A stretch of DNA of 58,453 bases from an uncultured Collinsella sp. (GCA_900539735.1 UQDE01000009.1:1-58453), one strand, 5' to 3'. Counted from the first letter of the stretch, positions 32,134 through 40,502 are shown. A program made the numbers and translations. The notes: a model not told the origin generated them from the letters alone.

Positions 32134-33456
32134 TTAGTCGTCCTTGTCATCCTTCATGACAACGGTGGTCTCGGTGTGGCTGAAGGTGTCGTGCTTCTCG
32201 ACCAGGTCGAGCTCGCCGCAGTACTCGTCGGCGTGGGTGGCCTCGTTAGCTGTCTTGAGCTGGCCGACCAGCAGCACGTCTGCGATGACCACGATGATCA
32301 GCGGCGCGACGATGTTGATGAGGATGCCCTCGATGTCAAAGGCGAGGTAATCCGGGTCGAAGGCGTTCTCACCCATGAAGAGGATCTGGGAGAGGACAAA
32401 TCCGATCACAAAGAACAGCACCGAGGCGATAGCGAGCTTGGGCTTGGAGCAAGGAAGCTCGCCGACCATACGGCCGGTTTGGCCGTTCATGGCAAACAGG
32501 TAGCTCTTGCCGTTCCACGAGGTGGAAAGCATCCACACGGGGAACAGGGCATAGTCGCTGTCTTCCCAGGTGTAGTCGAGCTGCTTGCTTTCGACCGTGG
32601 CATCGTCATATTCGTCGACGACGGTCTCGCGCAGGGCCGAGATCGTGCTTTCCTCCATGCGGCGTTCGGCGCGTGCCTTGCAGGTTTCGCAGTCCTCGTC
32701 GTAGCGGTTGGCGATGTAGCCGGGCATATACGCGACCGAAAACGGGCGCAGGGCATCGTAGTCAAACGGCTCGATGGCGTCCATGTGGCCGTCGGGCATC
32801 TTGGACGATCCGTCGACGGGCACGCGCTTAAACGAGATGTTTCCCTTGCGGTAGGCGTCGTAGTGGTCGGTGGTCGTGACGGTGCGGTCGGATTCCTCGG
32901 TCACGGTCTCGTTGGTCGCATCAAAGTACACTTCGCCGTCCACGCGGGCGCCGTAAAGCCAAAACGGCACGTAAACGCCTTGGACTTCGTCGATGTGGTT
33001 GCCGGTGACAAAGCTCTTGGGCAGCAGGATCTTGCCCTTGTAGTGCTCTTTGAGCGCGGCCATAACGTCGTCGCGGCCGAGCTTAAACGGAATCACCAGG
33101 TCGGGTGAGAAGTCGCCCGAGAGCTGACCGGGTGCCACGGCGGGGTTGCCGCAGTACGGGCAGGTGGTAACGGCGACGGTGCCATCCGAGATTAGCTCGG
33201 CGCCGCACGACGAGCAGATATAGCCGGCGTTTTGGGCGAGCTCCTGCACCGCAGCGTCGGTCGCGGGCTTGGGCGCCGCCGCTGCGGCGTCGGCTTTGGC
33301 GTCTGCCTTGTCCTGGCGCTCGCGATAGAGGGCCTCGACCTCTTCGACTTCAAAACGCGAATCGCAGTAGTCGCAGACGAGCTTTTGCTCGGCACTGGCA
33401 AAATGCAGGGGGCCGCCACACGCGGGGCACTGATAGTTGACGCTCTCGAAGGCCAT
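32134..33456 (-). CDS. Zinc-ribbon membrane protein (YdjG-like)
   Basis: A 440-residue protein. Two N-terminal zinc ribbons (CPACGGPLHFASAEQKLVCDYC, and CSSCGAELISDGTVAVTTCPYC at about 80-105) flank a charged linker. The middle is beta-rich with a TFIIB-zinc-finger-protein-like region (FWLYGARVDGEVYFDATNETV), and two membrane segments occur near the C-terminus (about 340-400). It resembles YdjG-type proteins often mislabelled as helicases. YdjG recruits YdjI to the membrane in Bacillus; a similar pairing with the neighbour is likely. GAAAGGA precedes the ATG at 33456. Confidence 0.83.
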   Translation of the reverse strand: MAFESVNYQCPACGGPLHFASAEQKLVCDYCDSRFEVEEVEALYRERQDKADAKADAAAAAPKPATDAAVQELAQNAGYICSSCGAELISDGTVAVTTCPYCGNPAVAPGQLSGDFSPDLVIPFKLGRDDVMAALKEHYKGKILLPKSFVTGNHIDEVQGVYVPFWLYGARVDGEVYFDATNETVTEESDRTVTTTDHYDAYRKGNISFKRVPVDGSSKMPDGHMDAIEPFDYDALRPFSVAYMPGYIANRYDEDCETCKARAERRMEESTISALRETVVDEYDDATVESKQLDYTWEDSDYALFPVWMLSTSWNGKSYLFAMNGQTGRMVGELPCSKPKLAIASVLFFVIGFVLSQILFMGENAFDPDYLAFDIEGILINIVAPLIIVVIADVLLVGQLKTANEATHADEYCGELDLVEKHDTFSHTETTVVMKDDKDD

Positions 33457-33480
33457 GATCGGTCCTTTCGCTGCCGGAGG

Positions 33481-34218
33481 CTATGCGCCGATGGCGCCGC
33501 CGCAGTATTCACAGCGCCCACTGGCATCGGGAATGGTGGTGGCTCCGCAGAAGGGGCAGGTGACCGCGGTCTTGGGAGCCTTGGCGGCCACGACACTGTC
33601 GCGCGTTTCCTGACGCAGCTGCACCAAGGCGTCGCGAACTTCGGTTGCCTGGCGCTTGGCCTCTCGGTATTCGATGGAACCGCGCTGATCGATGGTGGAG
33701 TCGTTCACGCGCAGGTTGATCTCGGTAAAGTACGGCGTGTTGACGTGAATGGTCAGGTTAAAGTCGTAATCCAGGTCGTAGCGCGGCGGGTTGTAGCTCT
33801 CGCGCTCGCCATCTTTGGTCTCGCGATAGATCTCGGTGCGATGCTCGTCGATATCCATATCGCAGCCGAGCACCTGTGAGAACTCGATGATGTCGGGATT
33901 GGCGTCGCGCCAGCGGCTCTGCGAGGTAATGATCAGCAGACCCGCGTCTTCGTCGAGCATGATGTTGGTGCGCCCAGCAGACAGCGTGTGCGTGGGGTTG
34001 AACGAGGCCAGGCGCTCGGCATTGGCCTCGCGGTAGGCGAGTTGCTCGCGGATATCGTCCGCGGTGCTGGAGCGATAGCCGTGGAAGTAGGGGGAGAGCT
34101 TACCGGCGCACTCTTTGCACAGGTAGCCTTCGCTAATCTTGGTCTTTCCCAAAAGTCCCAGCTCAGTACCGCAAATCGCGCACTCTTTCTTCTCGAACAT
34201 CTTGTCAAAGAAGCCCAT
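33481..34218 (-). CDS. DUF4428-type zinc-finger protein
   Basis: A 245-residue protein whose N-terminus CAICGTELGLLGKTKISEGYLCKECAGKL is the DUF4428 zinc-binding motif. A beta-rich central part follows (TLSAGRTNIMLDEDAGLLIITSQSRW, DLDYDFNLTIHVNTPYFTEINLRV), with a C-terminal zinc ribbon CPFCGATTIPDASGRCEYCG. The function is unknown. It is the first gene of a four-gene minus-strand operon with YdjG-like and YdjI-like proteins and ends 24 bases before the next start. All three carry zinc ribbons, suggesting a complex. GGAGGCAGCT precedes the start. Confidence 0.85.
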   Translation of the reverse strand: MGFFDKMFEKKECAICGTELGLLGKTKISEGYLCKECAGKLSPYFHGYRSSTADDIREQLAYREANAERLASFNPTHTLSAGRTNIMLDEDAGLLIITSQSRWRDANPDIIEFSQVLGCDMDIDEHRTEIYRETKDGERESYNPPRYDLDYDFNLTIHVNTPYFTEINLRVNDSTIDQRGSIEYREAKRQATEVRDALVQLRQETRDSVVAAKAPKTAVTCPFCGATTIPDASGRCEYCGGAIGA

Positions 34219-34340
34219 AGCTGCCTCCCATCAACTGGTAGTGTGTGTCACTTTTGATGATGGGCGAGCGCGCGATCTTTCACGATACCCAGACGGCTCA
34301 ACGAGTCTCCACAACTGGGACACATGGCTCATTTTTGACT

Positions 34341-34393
34341 AGTCGTTGGGGACGTTCTTAAACGTAGTCGTTGGGGACGTTCTTAAACGACTA
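34341..34393. repeat. Two tandem GGGGAC-type palindromes
   Basis: AGTCGTTGGGGACGTTCTTA occurs twice, at 34341 and 34366, the second copy ending with the full arm AACGACTA. The tandem lies in the 608-base gap between the zinc-ribbon operon and the DUF4867 gene. That gap contains only repeats and one gene relic. Confidence 0.85.
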
Positions 34394-34399
34394 GTCAAC

Positions 34400-34438
34400 A
34401 AAGCGCCCGGCGAGCATTAACTGCTTGCCGGGCGCTTT
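34400..34438. repeat. GCGCCCGGC palindrome, copy 2
   Basis: AAAGCGCCCGGC pairs with GCCGGGCGCTTT around GAGCATTAACTGCTT. It is the second copy of the element at 25625-25657. With the run of T after the stem it could act as a terminator on either strand. Confidence 0.75.
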
Positions 34439-34449
34439 GATTGGGACGT

Positions 34450-34569
34450 TATATAGCAGGATTTGCGAAACGCAGCGATCAGGCCCCAGGTGGTGTAGCC
34501 CAGCAGGTCAACGCCGTCCTCGGTCACCGCGTCGCGCATCGCGGCGACATGCTGACGCAGGCCGATACC
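34450..34569 (-). pseudogene. Relic of a GH1 6-phospho-beta-glucosidase gene
   Basis: On the minus strand this stretch encodes LRQHVAAMRDAVTEDGVDLLGYTTWGLIAAF, which matches the C-terminal part of family 1 glucosidases such as the two intact ones here (H-I-E-A-M-R-E-T-V-E-L-D-G-V-E-L-M-G-Y-T-C-W-G-P-I-D-L in the protein at 37489). Neither the catalytic half nor the phosphate-binding end is present, and the frame continues into repeat sequence. It is therefore a decayed fragment and not a gene. It adjoins a composite repeat also found upstream of bglA copy 1. Confidence 0.75.
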
Positions 34570-34678
34570 TCTTTTCGCGCGCAGGCACTCGGCAGCCGCC
34601 CCGCCTGACACTTTTTGATACCCGCCCGCCCAACCACCACAAAAGGGACAGGCACCTTTGTGGTGGTTGGGCGGGCGG
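34570..34678. repeat. Composite repeat with a very long GGGACAGG hairpin
   Basis: CCTCTTTTCGCGC and CTGACACTTTTTGATACC match the composite at 13275-13375. They are followed by CCCGCCCGCCCAACCACCAC with its complement further right, around AGGGACAGGCACC. The stem is more than 20 bp (34621-34678), the longest palindrome of this family in the window. Confidence 0.8.
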
Positions 34679-34682
34679 TTTG

Positions 34683-34812
34683 TCTCGATCTGTAACAGGT
34701 AGGCAGCCAAAACCGGGCCTGGTGTTACAGATCGAGATTTTCGGTCTGTCCCCTATGGTTTGTCTAAATCTGTAACAAGTAGAGACGATTTAGCCCGCTA
34801 GATGTTACAGAT
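34683..34812. repeat. Two TCTGTAACA palindromes
   Basis: TCTCGATCTGTAACA pairs with TGTTACAGATCGAGA (34683-34737, 15-bp arms), and a second copy pairs ATCTGTAACA with TGTTACAGAT (34768-34812). The loops differ. Both lie just downstream of the DUF4867 stop codon. Confidence 0.8.
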
Positions 34813-34826
34813 CGAGATGGAAGATG

Positions 34827-35471
34827 CTAGTCGCAGGCGATATCGAGGTTCTTGCCGATGAGGCCTACGTAGCCGCCCTCGGCAGCCTTGGGGCTGTCGG
34901 CATGGCAGAGAACCCACTTGTCGGCCTTCCAGTAGCAGTAGCTGTCGCCGGCCGCGGGCATATCGGCCGCAGCCTCGGGGCGCGGACCGTTGGTGCCGGC
35001 GGGCAGCGCCACCATCACCTGGAAGCCCCCATCGTCGACCATGCACGGCGTGTAGTGAAGCGTGGTGTTGAAAACCTCAACAAGCGTGCCGGCCGGCACG
35101 CGGAACGCCTTGACGCACGCGGTGTCGAGCTTGCCGTCCTCGATCTCCCAGCGATGCGCCACGAGCAGGATAAAATCGCGAGCACCCAGGTTGAACTCGC
35201 TCGCGCGGTGGTACTCCAGGCAGTTGAGGCGCGTGTTGTGACCGTTGCACCAGCCGAGCTGGAAGGGACGGCCGCCAAACATGAGGAAGCCAAGCTTGTC
35301 GGCATCCTTGACGCCCTCGAGCTCCGGCGCACTCGCCACGTACTTACTGCCTTCGGGGATGGGCGTGGAGGCAAGCGCCTCGAGCACGGGTGACGTAAGC
35401 TCGGACGGAACGTTATCCCAAACGTTGCCATAGGATTTGAACTCGGGATCGTTGACAGAGTAGATATGCAT
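34827..35471 (-). CDS. DUF4867 family protein
   Basis: A 214-residue cytoplasmic protein with a cupin-like, beta-rich composition (MFGGRPFQLGWCNGHNTRLNCLEYHRASEFNLGARDFILLVAHRWEIEDGKLDTACVKAFRVPAGTLVEVFNTTLHYTPC). It matches what I know as DUF4867, a family often near sugar (tagatose or galactose-type) utilisation genes and of unproven function. The conserved histidine and glutamate positions would suit metal binding. The ATG at 35471 is used; an in-frame upstream ATG is less likely. No sugar operon is directly attached here. Confidence 0.75.
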   Translation of the reverse strand: MHIYSVNDPEFKSYGNVWDNVPSELTSPVLEALASTPIPEGSKYVASAPELEGVKDADKLGFLMFGGRPFQLGWCNGHNTRLNCLEYHRASEFNLGARDFILLVAHRWEIEDGKLDTACVKAFRVPAGTLVEVFNTTLHYTPCMVDDGGFQVMVALPAGTNGPRPEAAADMPAAGDSYCYWKADKWVLCHADSPKAAEGGYVGLIGKNLDIACD

Positions 35472-35544
35472 GTTCACTCCTGTTCGTTTATGTGACAGTA
35501 TAAACATTCTAGAACAATCTCTTTATGTTTTGAGCGCTCGGTAT

Positions 35545-35576
35545 AAAAAAGCGCTACGCAAAGAGCGGGAGCGCTT
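35545..35576 (-). terminator. Rho-independent terminator of luxS
   Basis: On the minus strand AAGCGCT and AGCGCTT form a stem followed by six T. It lies about 30 bases after the luxS stop. Confidence 0.75.
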
Positions 35577-35605
35577 CTGGTACAAGCGTTATTCCCGCAA
35601 GGGCC

Positions 35606-36094
35606 TTACGCCTGCTGATAGTGCAGGTGCTTCTCGTCGATATCGGCCAGGTCGCGGTCGAGGTAGCGGCGCGCGAGCCAGTTTGCCATGGGGAGGTTCT
35701 GGTCCAGGTAGTTACCGCACTCCTCGGGAGCGGCGCCGGGAACATCGCCCTCAAAGCCGGCGACAAACTCAAACAGCTCGCGCACGAGCGGCAAGATTTC
35801 CTCGCTCGTCAGCTCACCAAAAACGACGAGGTAAAAGCCCGTGCGGCAGCCCATGGGGCCAAAGTAGACAATGCGGCTCGACCACTCGGCATGATTGCGG
35901 AGGAACGTCGCGCCCAGGTGCTCGATAGTGTGGCACTCGGCCGTGTTCATGACCGGCTCCTTGTTGGGCGTGGTCAGGCGCAGGTCAAACGTGGTGACGG
36001 CGGCACCGGTCGCCGGATCGCGGTCGATGCGGCTCACATACACGCCGGGCTCAAGTAGCAGATGATCAACGGAAAAGCTGGCGATGCGCTCCAT
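35606..36094 (-). CDS. luxS: S-ribosylhomocysteine lyase LuxS
   Basis: A 162-residue metalloenzyme that cleaves S-ribosylhomocysteine to homocysteine and DPD, the precursor of autoinducer 2, as part of the activated methyl cycle. Metal ligands H55 and H59 lie in HTIEH and C126 in PEECGNYL. The catalytic cysteine is C83 in GPMGCRTGF. The length is normal. GAGGA lies upstream of the ATG at 36094. It is a single-gene unit, and its upstream region carries two GGGACGGGG palindromes. Confidence 0.97.
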   Translation of the reverse strand: MERIASFSVDHLLLEPGVYVSRIDRDPATGAAVTTFDLRLTTPNKEPVMNTAECHTIEHLGATFLRNHAEWSSRIVYFGPMGCRTGFYLVVFGELTSEEILPLVRELFEFVAGFEGDVPGAAPEECGNYLDQNLPMANWLARRYLDRDLADIDEKHLHYQQA

Positions 36095-36117
36095 GGCAAA
36101 TCCTCTCGGTAGTCAAA

Positions 36118-36233
36118 TTGGGACGGGGCTCTTTTAGCTGGTTCGAATGGCCGCACCAATCATACCAGCCAAAAAGCCCCGTCCCAAATGAGCTACCCGG
36201 GACGGGGATCAATGAGTTTTAAATCCCCGTCCC
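36118..36233. repeat. GGGACGGGG palindromes between luxS and lacI-type gene
   Basis: TTGGGACGGGGCT pairs with AGCCCCGTCCCAA across 36118-36187, with an inner GCTGGT/ACCAGC pairing. GGGACGGGGAT pairs with ATCCCCGTCCC at 36199-36233. Both fill the gap after the LacI-type gene and before luxS, and may end transcription of the regulator gene. Confidence 0.8.
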
Positions 36234-36295
36234 AGAAAAATCATTCTAGGTAATCTAGAAGGACTTTTCCGCTCTGGGGTCTGGCGCCGTTCCGA

Positions 36296-37306
36296 CTAGA
36301 TCTCGCGCACGCTTTGGCGCTCGACAAAATAGGTCGATACGGCCGTCTTGCAGGTATAGCTCTTGGGATTGCGGATGTTGCCCACCAGGCGGCGCACCGC
36401 GATCTCGCCCACCTCGTGCTTGGGAACGTGCACCGTGGTGAGCGGCGGGTTGGAAAAGGCGCCCAACGACAGGTCGTCAAAGCCGATGATCGAGACATCC
36501 TCGGGCACGCGAATACCGTGCTCGTTGAGCGCGCGCATGGCACCCACGGCGAGCACGTCGTTTTCGGCAAAGAAAGCCGTCGGCAGGTCGTCGTGCGAGA
36601 CGCTGTCGAGCCACGCGCCCATATCGCGATAAGCGCCCTCGAGCGTGGTGCCCAGCGTGACACGCCATGCCGGATTGGCCTCGAGGCCCGCATCCTCAAG
36701 CGCTTGGCGATAGCCGCGCTCGCGGTCCTTAAAGTTGCGGATGCGAAGGTCGCCCGCCAGATAGCCGATTTGCTTGTGACCTTTCTCGATAAGGTAGTCC
36801 ACGGCGCGCAGTACCGAATCGGTGTTGGCAATGACCACGGCATCAAAGTATTGGCGATCGCTCCAGCCGTCGAGCACGATCAGGTGGGCGGCGGCGTTGG
36901 CGAACAGGGCGTAGTCCTCCTCGCCCAGCTCGGTACCCATCAGCACGATAGCGGCGGACGGATCGGCGATCAGGCCCTCGACCTGCGGGCGCACAGCGTC
37001 AAGATCGCTAAAGTCGAGCGTGACAAAGCTCGTGCTCATGCCGTGGCGACGCGCCTGGCGCTCCACGCCCTCGATGACCGCGGGATGGAAGGTGCTCTCG
37101 TCCAGGATGGCGGCCGTCTTGCGCGCAAGCACAAACTGGATGCTCTCGAGCTGCGTCGACTGCTGGTAGCCGAGCGACTGCGCACACTCCAGGATGACCT
37201 TGGCGGTCTCCTCGCTCACGCTGCGCTTGCGGTTGAGCGCGTTGGACACGGTTGCGGGCGAAAAGCCGGTAATGCGGCTGATCTCGCGGACGCTTGCTTT
37301 AGCCAT
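36296..37306 (-). CDS. LacI-family transcriptional regulator
   Basis: A 336-residue repressor-type protein. The N-terminus MAKASVREISRITGFSPATVSNALNRKRSVSEETAKVI is a LacI helix-turn-helix with hinge. The remainder is a periplasmic-binding-protein-like sugar sensor (YLIEKGHKQIGYLAGDLRIRNFKDRERGYRQAL, EHGIRVPEDVSIIGFDDLSLGAFSNPPLTTVHVP). The second of two adjacent ATG codons (37306) has the better spacing to AGGGGG. It follows the beta-glucoside operon in the same direction and may regulate it or itself. A TAAATGTTTA half-palindromic site at 37402-37411 is a candidate operator. Confidence 0.92.
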   Translation of the reverse strand: MAKASVREISRITGFSPATVSNALNRKRSVSEETAKVILECAQSLGYQQSTQLESIQFVLARKTAAILDESTFHPAVIEGVERQARRHGMSTSFVTLDFSDLDAVRPQVEGLIADPSAAIVLMGTELGEEDYALFANAAAHLIVLDGWSDRQYFDAVVIANTDSVLRAVDYLIEKGHKQIGYLAGDLRIRNFKDRERGYRQALEDAGLEANPAWRVTLGTTLEGAYRDMGAWLDSVSHDDLPTAFFAENDVLAVGAMRALNEHGIRVPEDVSIIGFDDLSLGAFSNPPLTTVHVPKHEVGEIAVRRLVGNIRNPKSYTCKTAVSTYFVERQSVREI

Positions 37307-37401
37307 CATTCCCCCTAGCATCGGTCGCGGCCGAGCATCGTGGCTTGACCGCCCCGTGGCTCGGCAACTAAACGACCGCAAATTCAATCTAAACAGAAGA
37401 G

Positions 37402-37411
37402 TAAATGTTTA
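37402..37411. promoter_or_regulatory. Candidate LacI-type operator
   Basis: TAAATGTTTA has TAAA/TTTA half-sites and sits about 95 bases before the LacI-type gene in an A/T-rich stretch. LacI-family operators are short palindromes of this type. The assignment is weak. Confidence 0.3.
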
Positions 37412-37488
37412 TTAGCTAGTTTAGCCTGTTGTCAAGCAAAGTGGCGCGACTATTCCCCCAACGGGCGCATTTGTCCATCTTAACGTTA

Positions 37489-38907
37489 TTACGCAAGGTC
37501 TTCGCCATTGCTTGCTATTACGCGTCGGTACCATTCGAAGCTTTTCTTTTTACGTCTCTCAAACGAGCCCGCACCGCTATCGTCTCGATCGACATAGATA
37601 AACCCGTAGCGCTTACGCATCTGTCCTGTGGCGACCGAAACCAAATCGATCGGGCCCCAACAGGTATATCCCATGAGTTCCACCCCGTCGAGCTCGACGG
37701 TCTCCCTCATCGCCTCGATGTGGGCCCGCAGGTATTCAACTCGATAGTCGTCTTCTATTTCACCCGAATCTTCCGGCACATCAGGAGCACCCAAACCGTT
37801 TTCGACGATGAACAGCGGCTTTTGATAGCGATCCCAGATTTCATTCATGGTGACGCGCAGCCCTTTGGGGTCGATAAACCTCCCCCAAGGCTCCTGTTTT
37901 AGATACGGATTAGGCGCCGAGCGAAGAAGGTTCGAATCGAACTGACCTTCCGCATGCGCTTTTGCGACGCGCGTCGAGTAATACGAAAACGAGACGAAAT
38001 CGACCAGGTTTGCAGCCAGTACTTCGCGGTCATCATCCCGATAGGGCACCTCAAAACCATGGCGGGCGTATTCCTTGAGAACATAGCTCGGGTACGCACC
38101 GCGCACCTGGACGTCGGTAAACATGTAATGGCTGCGATTCTCAGCCTGCGCAGCCAGCACATCGTCCGGATCACATGTAGCCGGATAGAAGACACCTGCG
38201 TTGAGCATGCAACCGATCTTCGCCCCGGGGCACAGTTCATGACACGCCCCGACCGCACGGGCACTCGCAACCAATACATGGTGCACGGCCGTGTGAACCG
38301 TTGCATAGCGATTCTCCCCTTGCTCGAAGATGATCCCCGCCGCCATAAAGCACGCCTGCGTCATGATGTTGATCTCGTTAAAGGTCAGCCAATAATTGAC
38401 CAATCCCCGATAGCGCTCGAACACGGTACGCGAATATCGATCGAACAGGTCGACCAACCTGCGATCGCGCCATCCGCCATACGCATCGACGAGATGCATG
38501 GGGACATCATAGTGGTTGAGCGTCACCAAAGGCTCAATGCCATGCGCGCGGCACGTCCTAAAAACATCCTCGTAAAAGGCAAGGCCTTCTTCATTGGGCT
38601 CGGCTTCGTCTCCTTTGGGAAAAATGCGGCTCCAGGCGATCGATAAGCGCAGGCATTTAAAACCCATCTGGGCAAACAGTTCAATATCCTGCTTGTACCT
38701 ATGGTAAAAATCAATGCCTTTGCGAGCGGGATAGAAGCTGTCGGGTGCCAACGCACGCGGATCAAGGTCTCCCCGCATGACGTCCATGCGTTGATCGCCA
38801 AACGGCAGCATGTCGGAATTGGCTAAACCGCGACCGCCTTCGTTCCATCCTCCCTCGCACTGGTTTGCAGCCAGAGCCCCGCCCCATAAAAAATCTTCTC
38901 TAAACAT
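37489..38907 (-). CDS. bglA: 6-phospho-beta-glucosidase (GH1), copy 2
   Basis: A 472-residue family 1 hydrolase that cleaves phosphorylated beta-glucosides entering through the adjacent PTS permease. The acid/base is E178 in LTFNEIN, the nucleophile E369 in FIVENG, and the phosphate-binding end ERRKKSFEWYRRVIASNGE is present. GAAAGGA lies upstream of the ATG at 38907. It is downstream of bglP and licT in one minus-strand operon. An 11-bp hairpin in the 146-base gap after bglP (38991-39025) may lower read-through. It is a paralogue of copy 1 with lower GC in its third positions. Confidence 0.95.
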   Translation of the reverse strand: MFREDFLWGGALAANQCEGGWNEGGRGLANSDMLPFGDQRMDVMRGDLDPRALAPDSFYPARKGIDFYHRYKQDIELFAQMGFKCLRLSIAWSRIFPKGDEAEPNEEGLAFYEDVFRTCRAHGIEPLVTLNHYDVPMHLVDAYGGWRDRRLVDLFDRYSRTVFERYRGLVNYWLTFNEINIMTQACFMAAGIIFEQGENRYATVHTAVHHVLVASARAVGACHELCPGAKIGCMLNAGVFYPATCDPDDVLAAQAENRSHYMFTDVQVRGAYPSYVLKEYARHGFEVPYRDDDREVLAANLVDFVSFSYYSTRVAKAHAEGQFDSNLLRSAPNPYLKQEPWGRFIDPKGLRVTMNEIWDRYQKPLFIVENGLGAPDVPEDSGEIEDDYRVEYLRAHIEAMRETVELDGVELMGYTCWGPIDLVSVATGQMRKRYGFIYVDRDDSGAGSFERRKKKSFEWYRRVIASNGEDLA

Positions 38908-38990
38908 TATGGTGTCGTCCTTTCTATCAAATTCCCGGCCCACGCTGTCGAACGCAACGGACTCGGCAAGTGCCGTGCAACAGCACAGTA

Positions 38991-39025
38991 CCGTTGCGCG
39001 GCCAAGGGGTCGGACCGCGCAACGG
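38991..39025 (-). other. Intercistronic hairpin between bglP and bglA
   Basis: CCGTTGCGCGG pairs with CCGCGCAACGG around a 13-base loop, without a T-run. It could stabilise the upstream bglP message or attenuate bglA. Confidence 0.55.
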
Positions 39026-39053
39026 CTGGGGAGCATATTTGTGCAGTAGCCTC

Positions 39054-40502
39054 TTATGCCTCGACGGATTCAACAGCCTCAGAATCGCCGCTCTTGGACT
39101 TCAACGGCATCTTCTCCTGTCCTTCAAATCCAAAAACCATCGCCAACGCAAACGTCACGGCACCGCCAGCAAGACACCCGATGGTGCCGGGGATGATATC
39201 CTGAGCAAACATGAGCACGTTCATCCATGGGAAACCAACGCCAGTGAAGATATAGACGTTGGCATGAAGAAGGCTTACCAGCAGACCACCGACAGCACCA
39301 CCAATCATGTTCCAGGCAAGAGCTTTCTTGTCGCGAAACAGGATGCCGTAGATGATGGGCTCACTCACGCGACCGAAGGCATAGGTGATGAACAAGTTCC
39401 AGCCCGTGGCTCGATTCTCCTTGTCCTTAGCGCGCAGGCCATAGGCGAGCGCGATGGCAAGCGTGGTGTAGGCTACAACCGCGGCGCCGGGGTATAAGAT
39501 GGCGTCGTAACCGTTCTGGAGCGCGGCGGGCAATATGGCGGTATAGATCGGCACGTGCATGCCGGTGGCGATGATCAGATTCCAGAATGCGCCGATAACC
39601 GCGGTCGCAGCGGGACCGGCAACAGAGGCGAGCCAAATGATGAAATCGGCCACAAGGCCCATGACAAATTGGACGGCAGGGCCGCAGAGGCACAGCGCGA
39701 CCGGCAACATCACGAGCACCGTACCCACGGGTACGATCAGAACGCGCAACATATCAGGCGAGATCTTCTTAAAGAAGCGCTCAACATAGGACTGGGCCCA
39801 GGTGATCAAGATGACCGGAAGAACAGCCTGGGTGTAGTTGACGAGCTGCATGGGGATGCCGAAGACGCTGAAAGGCTTTCCGTCCTCAACAATAGCGAGC
39901 ATGTCGGGATAAATCATCACAACAGCGATGAGCAGTGCCAGCACAGGACTCGTTTTGAACTTCTTAGCCGAGCTATAGGCGGCAAACACCGGGAAGTAGT
40001 AATACGCCGCATCGCCCACCAGGGAAAGGATCCGATACAGGTCGCTCGTTTCGGACATAAAACCGGCGCCTTCGGGCCCAAACAGAATAACGAGCATCTT
40101 GAAGATACCGGCGACACAAAAGATCGGAAGGATCGGGGTGATAGCGCCGCTCACGGCATCGAGCAGCTGATTGAAGAGGTGCTTGGGCGCCAAGCGCTCC
40201 TTCCAGCTAAGCTGAGGGCCATCGAGTTCCTCGTCAATCGATACCGTGACCTCGAATCCGCCCTGCTTACAAACCTCGTCGTAGACCTTGTCGACCGTGG
40301 GCCCGATCACCAGCTGCACCTGCCCTCCGGCGTGCACGACGCTGATGATAGACGAGATGTCCTCAAGCTTCTCATCATTCGAGAGGCTTTCATCCTTGAG
40401 GCTGAAGCGCAGGCGCGTCATGCAATGCGTAACCGAAGCCACGTTTTCCGCCCCGCCCACAGTGGAGAGAATCTGCTCTGCCACCTTTTTGTAATTTGCC
40501 AT
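39054..40502 (-). CDS. bglP: PTS beta-glucoside-type permease EIIBC
   Basis: A 482-residue membrane permease of the glucose/sucrose/beta-glucoside PTS superfamily. The EIIB domain (1-85) has the phosphocysteine C27 in ASVTHCMTRLRFSL. The EIIC domain (about 105-460) has around ten membrane segments with FGRVSEPIIYGILF. Full-length BglP-type proteins carry a C-terminal EIIA domain, which is absent, so a separate EIIA is required; the one at 11073-11609 is a candidate. Two ATG codons follow AAGGAG; 40502 has the better spacing. That ribosome site can pair with a segment just downstream of a RAT-like element. The sugar is inferred from neighbours. Confidence 0.93.
   Translation of the reverse strand: MANYKKVAEQILSTVGGAENVASVTHCMTRLRFSLKDESLSNDEKLEDISSIISVVHAGGQVQLVIGPTVDKVYDEVCKQGGFEVTVSIDEELDGPQLSWKERLAPKHLFNQLLDAVSGAITPILPIFCVAGIFKMLVILFGPEGAGFMSETSDLYRILSLVGDAAYYYFPVFAAYSSAKKFKTSPVLALLIAVVMIYPDMLAIVEDGKPFSVFGIPMQLVNYTQAVLPVILITWAQSYVERFFKKISPDMLRVLIVPVGTVLVMLPVALCLCGPAVQFVMGLVADFIIWLASVAGPAATAVIGAFWNLIIATGMHVPIYTAILPAALQNGYDAILYPGAAVVAYTTLAIALAYGLRAKDKENRATGWNLFITYAFGRVSEPIIYGILFRDKKALAWNMIGGAVGGLLVSLLHANVYIFTGVGFPWMNVLMFAQDIIPGTIGCLAGGAVTFALAMVFGFEGQEKMPLKSKSGDSEAVESVEA

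Noticed and set aside
30754..33108. 784-codon plus-strand frame across the zinc-ribbon operon
   Set aside because: Shadow of three minus-strand genes with clear zinc-ribbon and SPFH motifs; no start signal.
32134..33456. PriA-type helicase annotation often given to similar proteins
   Set aside because: Only zinc ribbons are shared; there are no helicase motifs and there are C-terminal membrane segments.
34341..34812. Possible CRISPR array
   Set aside because: The repeats are palindromes of different families without regular spacers, and no cas genes are present.
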